DNA from: Aplidium turbinatum
Lineage: Eukaryota; Chordata; Ascidiacea; Aplousobranchia; Polyclinidae
DNA: 64,000 nt
Assembly (NCBI GenBank): GCA_918807975.1
Contig: OU964932.1
Coordinates: 9,858,001 to 9,922,000, forward strand
Reading direction: 5' to 3'
Positions 54,463 to 64,000 of the stretch are shown piece after piece (the stretch's first letter is position 1; each line of letters starts with the position of its first letter). Made by a program: the position numbers and the translations under genes. Below the pieces are notes generated by a model. That model searched no databases. It had not been told where the DNA came from and saw only the letters and a program-made list of their open reading frames with translations.

Positions 54463-54679
54463 TCTTCACAATATGTGGGTTTTGCCGATCAAAAATAATC
54501 TTTTTGAAAACTTCTGCTTCTTTGTTACGTTGTTCTACTTGGTCTTCTGTTAATCTTCTGTCCTTAATCACTTCATCTTTAATTCTCTGTTTTGAAGGAT
54601 CTCTCAAAGTATAATAATATCCTAGACCACCAAGAACAATGAGAGGTATGGAAGCCTTAAGCAATGCTGAAAATCCCAT
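54458..54679 (-). CDS. Small single-TM protein, UQCC3-like (complex III assembly factor)
   Basis: A single-exon 73-residue protein. An N-terminal hydrophobic segment (about residues 4-23, LLKASIPLIVLGGLGYYYTL) is followed by a charged helix, RDPSKQRIKDEVIKDRRL, and a Gln/Glu-rich stretch ending HIVKK. Human UQCC3 has the same layout: GVGYALLVIVTPG then ERRKQEMLKEMPL and a charged tail of similar total length. UQCC3 is an inner-mitochondrial-membrane factor that stabilises cytochrome b during complex III assembly. The similarity is short, so other small mitochondrial assembly proteins remain possible. The gene ends 17 nt before the WRNIP1 start on the same strand, implying a shared transcript. 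Confidence 0.55.
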   Translation of the reverse strand: MGFSALLKASIPLIVLGGLGYYYTLRDPSKQRIKDEVIKDRRLTEDQVEQRNKEAEVFKKIIFDRQNPHIVKK

Positions 54680-55229
54680 AGCATAAAAAACAGAAGGTCA
54701 TTTACAAAACTAATAAAAGCTCTGCTGAAGCTAAAGATATTAGTTTCTGAAAAATATATATACACAACTATTTATTGCTTTAGTCAACAGTTAAGGCCTA
54801 TACAAATAAACAATCATTGTACTTAGGTTTCAAAGTAAACAGTGGCTGCAACAATTGCATATGCATAAACTGTAACCATCATCCATTCGGCGTAACCGGA
54901 TACCATAAACATAGTTTTTCCAAACATCACTGTCTCTTATTAAACTCGACAGTTCATGTTTCAGCCCTTCTATCCTGCTCCAATTCTTGAAAGAAAAAGT
55001 TTGCTTGATAACCCAATTTCTAGTTTGGTTCCTAAAGAAGAATGTTACCAATTTATTGTTGACTTTTGAGGCAGTGACTTGCCAGCTGTAATCTTCACGT
55101 TCTGATCATGTCAATGAGAGGTGGCTGGTCCATGTGAAGGTTTTTAATGGTGAAGTGCCCTTCCAGCTAATGTTGAGTGTCTTTCTTAAAAGTCTGATGA
55201 AGCAGCCATTAGTGATGCACCAGAGGCAA
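54680..55229. other. Upstream region of the two-gene unit
   Basis: Should contain the promoter on the minus strand. A 73-codon minus-strand frame at 54830-55051 and a 34-codon one with a hydrophobic stretch near 54930-54826 overlap in different frames; neither is recognised. Confidence 0.35.
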
Positions 55230-55788
55230 GATTTTAGTCGGACGCCGGATAGGGTGTGACAGCCGCCCCAACCTCTTCAGAATTTGCCTACCTTTTTTTT
55301 GGTGGTGAGGTTTTACCTGTATAAGATTCCTGTAAAGTTTCAAAAAAAATGGTCAAGGTTTAGAGGTGGCCCGTGGCCACTAAAGTTTTTTGGGGGTGCA
55401 AGATGCATTTTTAGGGGTGCTTTTGCTATATCTCGGCTCCTAGACATGATGGAAGTTCGTGCTATAGCTCAATCGATGCAGAATAAGCAAATTTGTATTA
55501 GACTTGTGAAGAAACTATTTGCCTAAAATGTGTAGGTTGCGAGTTATTTGAGAAAAACCCGTTTTTTGTAAAAATTTTGTGAAAAATTGTTACATATGAA
55601 TTGACTGTTTTATCATTTTCACTTTTTTTCTTCTTAGGAACACCTGGAGAAGGACAGAAGCTGTAACTCTTCAAAGTTTAAGTTACCTCATGTTTTGCTT
55701 TGTTAGAAGCATAGAAACTGAACACTAACATTGTGTTTACTGTTTAGGCAATTTTTATGGTGATAAATGCTAACTTATATTACATGCT

Positions 55789-58310
55789 ATGTCAAAGTTT
55801 AAAGATCCAAGGTATTATTTGCTTGACACAATTCCTGGTGAAGAAGATAAAGTCATTACTGGTTCACGACTACCTACTTGTCGTCAGGTCCTGCTGTGCT
55901 TTCTTGCTCATCATTCCACTACAACAAATACCTTGAGAAATGCTGCTAACGAAGCTGTTAAAGCAGTACTACCCTTTTACGAATATGCAAGAATACCTCA
56001 CTTGCAATCTCATAAGATGGCAGAGGAAGTGATTAAGCTGTTTAATGAAATGAAGGCTATCCTAAAAAGAGAAACCAAGTACAGGATGGACGATTTACAG
56101 CAACAGAGAATTAAGGATTACAAAGAGAAACTAAACTCCACAACGAAGCTATGGCCAAGGAATGAGTTAAAGAACATGAGTAATAAAGAAGATAAAGCAT
56201 TTTTACTGAGTATGATGACAGACAGGTTGCAAGTATGGGCAGTGTTGATATGGTTCTCACAACCACAGAAAGGAAGGTCAATGGAAGGAAGGAGTCGGAG
56301 AAAAAACGGAGAAGAAAGGAATGTTTAAGACGAGAAGCAGCTGAAAAGCCATCTCATATTGTTGAGGATGATGTAGACATTGAGGATCAAGATGATTCTG
56401 AAGAGATAGCTCACTGCTCCAACAGGCCACACAAAAGGACTGTGAAGACTGGTACATCAGCATTCTGGCCACACGATATCCTCAATTCTTCCACAGTAGT
56501 GGAAGCAGCTGTACGTAACCACATCAGCCCTACATCTTTAGCAGCACTTACACAGTCTTACATTACTGCTACAGGAGGTGATGTTTCCAAAGTTAATCTC
56601 AGCTACAGAACAGCTCACAGGTAGGAAAGTTAACATTGCATTTAATTGTAGTGTTTGTTAATAAATGACTTCATTCACTACATCTGTTATCTTCAAAGGT
56701 ACAAGTTGCAGTCAGTGGTTACGATAGCTTCAAAGATAAAAGAATCGTGGTCTCCTCCAAAAACAACTGTCGTTCATTGGGATGGAAAACTAATGAATTC
56801 TTTAAGCAATGATAGAGTAAAAGAAGAAAGATTGCCTGTTTTATTGTCAGGTAGCTTATGTTGTTCTTGGCATCAGTTTGATGAGGAAGTGTATCTTTGA
56901 CATGTCAGTAACACACTAATCTCTTCGGCAGGTGAAGGAGGAGTAAAACTGTTGGGAGTACCAGCTCTACCCTACAAGCCAACAGGAAAGACTGGTCCAA
57001 TCATTGCAGCTGCAACAAAAGAGCTCCTGGACATGTGGGACTGTGCTGATACAGTTACTGGCATGGTGTTTGACACAACTGCTTCAAACACTGGTCAAAT
57101 AACTGCCGCGTGCATTTCAATCCAAAAGAATTTGCAACGAGAATTGCTGTGGTTAGCATGTTGTCACCATACTGGTGAGGTTTTGCTGACCCACGTTTGG
57201 AATTCTTTAAATATAGAAGTGTCAAGAAGTCCTAACATTGATCTGTTTATGAGGTAGGTAATTAATAGGTACATGGGGAAATTTAGCGAATTGCAAGTTG
57301 AGGTTGAAGTGAAATGTAGCAATTTTAGTAGAGTAAAATGTGTTTATATTCTCACAGGTTTAAGGAGAACTTTGAGTCAATTAGCCACAAATGTTGCCAT
57401 GCAGACCTAAACATCCCTGCACCTATGCCAGCAGATATGAGGATCAAGAAGGAGATGATTGTGAAGATCTGCTATGAAGCCCTAGCACAGGGATTTGCAA
57501 GGGGTGATTATGAAGAGCTAGTCAAACTAGTGCTTTTGTATCTTGGTGAAGGAGCTGAAACCTTTGGAGGTTTTCTACGTCCGGGTGCTTGTCACAAAGC
57601 CAGATGGATGGCCAAGATTTTATACTGCATCAAGATCGTTCTTCTGACTAAAGTTATTACTAGAGATCTTCCTGCAAGTTTTATATGTTCAAAGCAACAG
57701 CTAAAGAAAATCCAAAAATTTGTTCAGCTTGTTGTATATTCCTATGTGCCATGGTGGCTAACCGCGTCTGTGTCAACTTCTGCTCCTTGCAACGACCTAG
57801 AACTTATCAACAACCTCCTTGAGTATGAAGAAATCGAAAGCAGTATGGCCAAAGCAGCTCTTAAAGCTCTAAAGGGGCACATGTGGTATCTTAGTGAAGA
57901 ACTTATACCCCTTACCCTTTTTGATAGCAGTGTGTCTGATGGGACAAAGCAAAAAATTGTTCAAAAGCTGACAAGCTTCGAAGATCCTGGACATTCTTTG
58001 AAAAGAAAAGGAAGTGATTTTGGCAAACCCTCCTTTCCTTCCGTTCCAACAAAACCAACAGAAGACTTGAGCTCCTTTGTTGGAGAAGATTCTTGGGGCT
58101 TCTTTAGAATCTTGAGGATTGATACGACCTTTTTAAGTGTTGGTGTTGTCGATTGGTGCCAGAACGGCAACTACTGTGAAGCAAAGAAACGAGTTTCAAA
58201 TCTTTGTGTTGTTTAATGATGCAGCAAAAGGGGTGTCGCCGGATGTTCTGACCAGAGAATGTCAACTCCAGCCAGAATTTCTGGCCATTGTTAATACCTA
58301 CTTTATTTAA
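55789..58310 (+). pseudogene. Transposase gene of an unassigned DNA transposon family, spliced, slightly broken
   Basis: Exons run about 55789-56622, 56698-56850, 56933-57253 and 57358-58310 with good sites: CACAG|GTAGG, TGTCAG|GTAGC and ATGAG|GTAGG as donors, TTCAAAG, TTCGGCAG and TCTCACAG as acceptors. The N-terminal part is basic and helical. The middle has VVHWDGKLM, RLPVLLSG|EGGVKLLGVP, GMVFDTTASNTG and ACCHHTGEVLL. Then come GFLRPGACHKARWMAKILY, KALKGHMWYLSEELI and SFVGEDSWGFF near the end. The D of FDTT, the HH pair and the late E are candidates for an RNase-H-fold catalytic set. One frameshift near 56230 separates the first two frames. Another near 58215 shortens the tail, which otherwise continues NDAAKGVSPDVLT to 58310. 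I know similar proteins from cnidarian and other animal genomes but cannot name the superfamily. Confidence 0.65.
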
Positions 58311-58364
58311 TCAATGTTTTAACCAAGCGGTTGTTGGCAGTAGCATGGACAGGGTGGTCTAGAA

Positions 58365-58560
58365 GGTACTTTTAGACCCGGGATGATTTTAAGAGCTAAC
58401 CATTCCAAGGGGCCTGAAAACTTGAAGAAACCACCTTGTATATATTTGTTGGATATGGTGCGCTTTTCTTAGAAGTGTCTAAACTTGGGACGTGAATACT
58501 CTCAGTGATACTGGGCTAAAATTATCGCCCTGGTTGTTGGTACACAACTCTTATTAAGCT
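58365..58560 (+). repeat. 3' region of the unassigned transposon
   Basis: The segment shared with 1765-1935. It follows the transposase stop by about 60 bp and marks the 3' non-coding end of the element. The true terminus was not located. Confidence 0.5.
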
Positions 58561-58734
58561 GTGAAGCGATAACCAGGCACTCTTAAAGAAATTGCTTTAT
58601 GATAGGAGTGTACAACCTTTTAGTTATTGTCGACCATAATATATTTATTTTTTTTTAAGTACGGCCGGTAGTGAGTTCTACTTATTTTCATAAATTTACA
58701 TTAGTATAGAAGGATTTATTTAACTAAGGCAGTG

Positions 58735-59528
58735 GCTATTTGACCGGCTCCGGTCTTTTAATCTAAAACACTATTTGACCGGTCATGACGTAACGTATTT
58801 TTTCTTTCACCTTCTCTTTCAAAGCGAAAGACAAGAAGATAAAAAAGTGCGTATATAAGTTCTAAATTCAACAATTTTATTCAACTGGATCAGTGGCGAG
58901 TACGATATTTCTCGGGCTGGTGTTCCAGAGGGAATGAGTTTATTACTACCCGGAAGCGTTCTTTTTTTTCACTAAGTTTTGACCCGAAGTGACTCAATCG
59001 TTAGGCTGCTGCATTTTTGTGGTCAGTTTTTAATTTGAGTAGCCTTCAGCCCAATTTTTTATGTCTTTTCAAATATGAGTAATAAAGTTAGAGTTTTTTT
59101 AATTTGCTGGAATTTGAAAATTTCTCTGGGTAAGTTTCCATTCGTCATAAGAAGATACGACCGTGTTTGCCGAGCGACGCATTACATTTTTGCTCTCAAC
59201 AAGTTAGTTTGATGGCTCTAAAAAGTTACAATACTTCTTTAAAAAAAATGGTTTCATCAATGTCAAGTTTACTTTTAGGCATCGTTTTTTAGCAGGCAAT
59301 TTAGTTTGAAATAAAATGCTTTTGGGTAGTATCAAACTCATACCCTCGGGGATACCAGCCCGAGAAACATCGTACGCGCTGCTGATTCAGTTGAATACAA
59401 CAATTGAATTTAGAAGTTATATGCACTTTTTTCTTCTCGTCTTTTGCTTTGAAAGAGAAAAAGACAAAAATATGTCATGACCATTGACCAGTCAAATATT
59501 GTTTTAAAAGACCGGAGCCGGTCAATTG
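58735..59528. mobile_element. Foldback element with ~220-bp arms (about 790 bp)
   Basis: TTGACCGGCTCCGGTCTTTTAA near the left end and its inverse near 59505 head two long inverted arms (about 58735-58960 and 59315-59528). Within the arms TATTTCTCGGGCTGGT pairs with ACCAGCCCGAGAAAC, and CACTGATTCAG-type words also pair. The loop has no coding sequence. Target-site duplications were not identified. Confidence 0.8.
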
Positions 59529-59529
59529 A

Positions 59530-60467
59530 TTCGTTTGTTCTTACTTACTTTGTTCTTTCTTACTTACTTTGTTTGTTCTTTCTTACTTACTTATCTCACT
59601 AATGATTCGTTTGTTCTTGCATGTTGGCTGAGTGATAAACTTGGCTGTTTTCTATCCACCTGATAGTGATGTAGTATTGTTAAGATATATTGAAGATTGT
59701 TATTGACTTCCTAATCTTACATTTAAGACCATAGTCATAGCCAACATATATGTAATTGTGCATTTTTGCATTACTAGATACTACAATACCACAATGAAAC
59801 ATAACATTACATTTATCCAAGGTCATGAACTTACTTGACCTTGACCACAGCCATACACAGTACACACACCTCTGGTTTCAGGCTGGAGTCACTATCACCT
59901 CCAGCACAGAGATGGAGTTCAAAAAAGCGGCAGAAGCTATGGTTGTTCTATCACTAACAGCTATCACCATGTTTGCATGAAAAATCAAACTCACTGTACC
60001 AGCAGTAGCAGCTCAGCTGCAGTAGCCAACTTCTTACGCACTGTAGGCCTATCCTATAAGTTTACAATCCTTTTTTTTCATTTTATTTTACCGTTTTGGA
60101 TAATTTATTGAAATTTCAAAAATGTTTCCCACACTGTGACTAGTTTTCCCAGTTTGAATATGATAAAAATTAAAAAGGCATGCAAAAGTGGTGATTTGGA
60201 AAAAGAACAAAGGATAGTATATAGCATGTTAACAAATTGTCTATGGTTGAGCTACAGTAGTGGTATCTAGAAACTAATAAATAAATAATTTGATAACTTT
60301 TTTCACTGTGATCTTTTTCTGATGTTGTCTTCAAATTGAAAAACAATAGTGGTTGAGATTGTGTCATATGACTTTGCAAGAAGTTATGAGTTCAAAAAGC
60401 AGTTGATGAAAAGTAACGCCCTACCGTTATTTTGTCTGAAACTGACACTGGAAAGCTCTATTCAACT
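59530..60467. other. Simple repeat then spacer
   Basis: TTCTTACTTACTTTG(TTTG) units repeat three times at about 59545-59600. The rest is AT-rich with no gene recognised. Confidence 0.45.
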
Positions 60468-60475
60468 ACTGTACA

Positions 60476-62026
60476 CAGGGGCGCTGGAACGATTTTTGAG
60501 TGGGGGGGCAAATTTACGAAAAAAGGGCACTTTTGTTTACTAAAAGGCCATTTTTTTTTTCAAGTTTTAAGATAAGGTATAGCAATAATGCTAATCTATC
60601 AGCTCACTATACATTGAGTAATGATAGCCTACAAGTGTCTGGTACCATATACAAAGAAGGGCATCATGCTATGTTATAATGATGTAACCTATTGTCAAGC
60701 CTTAAAGCAGCCTGCGGTCATGGCCGCTAAGTAATGCTTGAATGACCGCCGGTGCTACGGTACCTCCTCAATCGGCCAAGTTTGGCCGCCGGTCTCTTCT
60801 AGCCAATTATTTAATTTTGCAATAGAATGATCGTGGATTAACTGTCAAAAATATGTAGTATCAAAGAGTAAAGTGCTGATTTACATCGGCTGGCAATATT
60901 GTCGTTTTTATGTCGATTTGATGTTGTCGGACATTGAATCGTTGTCAAAAAGGAGAACTAGGTTAGTTGACATCTGAGGGGAAAACATTTTTTGATCATA
61001 TTTTGCAAAAATTATGCTTCTTTTAGTAATGTCCTTCACATGATTAAAATACTTATTTTATTACCTTGCCGTCATCGTCAACACATGTCGAACGTTGTTT
61101 TTCGTTGATAAAAAGAATTCTAGGGAGTGGCAAACTTTTTTGAAATCAGCCACATTGGAGACACTCATGCGAGTGTCGTTAGATGGTCCCGCAGTACTGG
61201 ATTACAATCCCGATAAAGCAGTTATTGCGTGGTGCAACGATTCTATTGTAGGACGTTGCCCAGGCTAGTAGCGTAGCTAGGGAATATGCCGCCCTGGGCG
61301 GATTTAGATATTGCCGCCTCTTCAAAAAAAAAGCATGTGAAAATGAAATGCGTTTTTATATCAGCACTGCAATACGCAACGTGCTTTTTTCAATTTGCGG
61401 TGTAAAGTCAGACGAACGTACCGCTATAGTTTAGTAATATACTGAATGCAAAAGCACAAAAACTGCTGCAGAATTAAAATAATCAATTTGTAACCTTTCA
61501 CAAGGCTACCCAAATTTGAAAATGTCCTGTCAAAAACAAATGTCCTGTCTAAAAGTGCCGCCCCCAGATGTGCCGCTCGGGGCGGTCCGCCGCCCCCCCC
61601 CTCCCCCCTAAAGCTACGCCACTGGCCCAGGTCCAGACTTCAACAACGCTAAGTCTTCATTTTAGCCTTGTTGCAAGTTTAATTCTATTTACTTGTGCTA
61701 TCGTTATTTTTATTTTGGCCCTCAAGCACGTAGATTTGGCCGCCAAGAAGGAGCTCCCGTCAGGCCACGATAGCTGCCGAAAAAAACGAGTTTTAAGGCC
61801 TGTACTGTGTTGCAAAATTTTGTGCCCTAAATATTATTTTGAGGCAAAAATGAAAGATTATCTACCTTAAGCCAAAAGCGAATAACAGAAATTGTTATAT
61901 TGCAAAATGTGCAGTGGCTTACATAACTTTAAAAGGGCACCATTGCCCCCCTGCCCCTCTATCTGCAGAAAAAAATGAGGGCAGGGGGCATCCGCGCCCC
62001 CTGCCCCCCCGCTTCCGGCGCCCCTG
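60476..62026. mobile_element. Non-autonomous hAT element, copy 2, inverted relative to copy 1 (1551 bp)
   Basis: CAGGGGCGCTGGAACG and inverted CAGGGGCGCCGGAAGCGGGG are flanked by ACTGTACA and ACTGTACC (7 of 8). It matches 8748-10062 in reverse orientation. The additional length is mostly the MITE at 61265-61624. Confidence 0.85.
61265..61624. mobile_element. hAT MITE nested in copy 2 (360 bp)
   Basis: CTAGTAGCGTAGCTAGGG and inverted CAGTGGCGTAGCTTTAGG are flanked by GCCCAGG on both sides. Copy 1 has a single uninterrupted GCCCAGG at the same place (as CCTGGGC near 9145), an empty-site proof of insertion. Confidence 0.85.
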
Positions 62027-62340
62027 ACTGTACCTTGTAAAGTCAGAATGACCTTGAAAACGTATGATATTACTTTTCAATAACCTACTAAATTAGTTTA
62101 CACAGCAACGGTTAAGTACGTGATGGTACTGGGCTGCATTGTAGAATACAACACAAAAGTGTAGAAATGCGAAACCGCAGTCGGTACAACACTGCCATTT
62201 CAATCAATGTCGTAATCAGCTATTATGTAAAACAAGTTGTTGACCACTTCTTGGTTCAATTTTTTATGCTTATGCTCCAATCCGGTGTTTCCATCAAAAA
62301 TACCTAAAACGATTTACTTTTTTACACTTCGGTTGGGATT

Positions 62341-62632
62341 GATTCTCCATCCTCGGACTGACAAAGCCTTTACTTTGATAGGTTATTTCTGGAAGTTTTG
62401 CATAGCCTACTTGTAGAAGTTTTTAACCACTGACGCAGGGCCGGTCACCAAGATTAAGAGAATAAAGTTTTTGATAGTTGTTGAAGTGTTGTTGCCGAAG
62501 AATTATTTCATCCACCAGGTGCCGCTGAATGGAAAGCAGTCCTGAAATATGTTGGTCAAACGCACACTCCAAAAGCTGAACTAGCTCTCCTTAATTTTGA
62601 GACCGGCGCTTAACCACTGAGCTAACGGAGCA
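62341..62632 (-). repeat. tRNA-derived SINE, family B
   Basis: Minus-strand full-length copy: head with GCTCAGTGGTTAAGCGCCGG, TTCAGCGGCACCTGGTGGAT, TCTTGGTGACCGG and a 3' end with AAGGCTTTGTCAGTCCGAGG. Confidence 0.8.
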
Positions 62633-63169
62633 AAAAGTAGCGGAAGTGCGAGTAAAGCTAATGTAACGCCTTTCCGCCATATTAAGAAAAAAGTAGCGTC
62701 AATACTGCAGCCGCCAGTGAATTTAGCAAAAATGTAGGGCTCCTCCGTTATTGCGACCAAAAAATTAATGCACTACTGCTCACCTCTGGAAAACTGCACC
62801 CTTGAGAGCCGTGGGCTATGTGACCGTTGGTCAATAAGTTGTCCTTAAAACAGTAACAAAAATATGTTCATAAATGATAATTCAAATGATAATAAAAACT
62901 ACCGAAAAAAGGCTTGGCCAATTATGTTAAGTGCCCCAATACTCAAATCTGAAATATTCCACAATTATATACATAAGAGTAACCTAGACTATGCCTATTT
63001 ATGACCAAATCAATATTGACTATCCAAGATAAGAGAAAAATATCAAATTATGCTACGTACGTTCAGGCTGAATTTCCACTTGTAAGCTAGCTCTCGCGTG
63101 ATGCTCCAGCAGTAGCTTAATCTGTTAACGTGTTTTCAATTGAAGAATACATGTTTTCTTCTTAACGAT
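62633..63169. other. Spacer
   Basis: No gene or delimited repeat. Confidence 0.3.
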
Positions 63170-63440
63170 GCTGACAAACACGAAGTTTTTCGCTCAACCA
63201 TGCACCAATGGGATATTGGTCCCTTTACCTTCTTGTGAGTGTGGTAGCCTACTGAGGAACAGACCACATCATCAACGACAGCAACATCTTCAGCCCGCCT
63301 AATGGAGTGGAAGGTCTGCGTGTCTTGGATGAAGAAACTGGCTGCTCTCTAGCAGCCTTCTAGCGTAGTCCGGAAACATCGTGAACCTGGGTTGGTAAAA
63401 GAATAGACCCTTCTGCCCAGATGTTCATACGACGACGATG
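63170..63440 (+). mobile_element. Jockey-like LINE, 3' terminal fragment
   Basis: The plus strand contains TDHIINDSNIFSPPNGVEGL then RVLDEET, matching the copy at 13120-13369 (DHIINDCTIFKPPNGVEGL). The terminus ACGACGACGATG lies at 63429. Frames are broken upstream. Confidence 0.75.
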
Positions 63441-64000
63441 TTTTTAATTTTATTTTTTTATTGCTGGAGCGAAAATGAAAAGAGAATGACAAATTAAACA
63501 CACAAGTTAAGCAACAACAAAAGGAAAAAATGGCAAAACCGAAAGGTTTAATTTAACATATTATGCATCGCTGTAACAGTGCCTGAAAATTAAAAGTCTA
63601 TTTTGAAATGAATAGGCCTATGCGCAAAACCAAGCCAACTTGTTAGGAGTTAAAAGTTAAAATGTAGTGGACAAGAAGTAAAGAACAGACCCTCACATAA
63701 GCAAAAGTTAAAGTTAGTTATAACCACAAAACTAGCAACAACGACGACAAGGCGAAAAACGTAGGCTACTGGACAAAAAAAACAAAACAAAGAAGCTTGG
63801 AGGCAGATCTAGGTTGCACCAGTGATCACTTTAAGCAAGCAAATTAAAATAAAAAATTTACAAATTTCGTTTTGATCCAGTTGTGCTCGTGATATTTGAC
63901 TAAGGGTTGCGATAGGGACAGTGGTTGCCACCTCTACCATCCCTAGGTTACGACCGCCCAATAGCCTACTTTAAACTAATTGTCCTGCTTTGGTACCATG
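63441..64000. other. Spacer to window end
   Basis: A- and AC-rich, no gene or repeat recognised. Confidence 0.3.

Noticed and set aside
54826-54930. 34-codon minus-strand frame with a hydrophobic stretch (WMMVTVYAYAIVAATVYF)
   Set aside because: Could be a third small cistron of the operon, but it is tiny, overlaps another frame and matches no family I know.
61568-61870. 100-codon plus-strand frame
   Set aside because: Crosses the right end of a MITE into the surrounding hAT copy; the corresponding frame is not kept in copy 1.

Overview
The window looks like ascidian (tunicate) nuclear DNA: AT-rich, with intron-bearing chordate-type genes, a dense load of DNA transposons and SINEs, and one very tight two-gene unit whose second gene begins just behind a splice-acceptor-like TTTTTAG. 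Ascidians are known for such trans-spliced operons, but other operon-bearing animals cannot be excluded.

Five host loci can be read exon by exon. (1) About 5.98-7.31 kb, plus: the second half (ECL2 to C-tail) of a rhodopsin-type peptide GPCR. (2) 20.97-23.46 kb, plus: a complete six-exon REXO4-type 3'-5' exonuclease. (3) 27.23-28.10 kb, minus: three exons of MAX (bHLH, zipper, C-terminus), with a possible further exon near 29.4 kb. (4) 48.53-54.44 kb, minus: a complete five-exon WRNIP1 (UBZ4 zinc finger plus AAA+ ATPase). (5) 54.46-54.68 kb, minus: a 73-residue single-TM protein resembling UQCC3, only 17 nt upstream of the WRNIP1 start.

Nearly everything else is mobile DNA. hAT elements dominate: around twenty were delimited by TIRs, many with 8-bp target-site duplications, and they are often nested. 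Examples are a triple nest inside WRNIP1 intron 3 (49.85-51.85 kb), a double nest at 15.36-16.77 kb with a 37-bp minisatellite at its core, and a 2.1-kb element at 17.82-19.94 kb holding remains of two hAT transposases. Two inverted copies of one non-autonomous hAT family lie at 8.75 and 60.48 kb. Other elements are a Tigger/pogo element with a second copy inserted in inverted orientation (43.97-45.39 kb), a TTAA-flanked piggyBac-like element (35.72-37.19 kb), a 3.3-kb multi-arm foldback element (30.47-33.79 kb) with a small relative at 29.89 kb, a spliced transposase gene of a family I cannot name (55.8-58.3 kb), several 3' fragments of a Jockey-like LINE, two tRNA-derived SINE families, and a small Ty3/gypsy fossil near 25.7-26.1 kb. 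No rRNA, CRISPR array or bona fide tRNA gene was seen.

Functionally, REXO4, WRNIP1 and MAX are nuclear housekeeping proteins. The UQCC3-like protein, if correctly identified, is mitochondrial and shares a transcription unit with WRNIP1 without any obvious functional link, as is common in ascidian operons.
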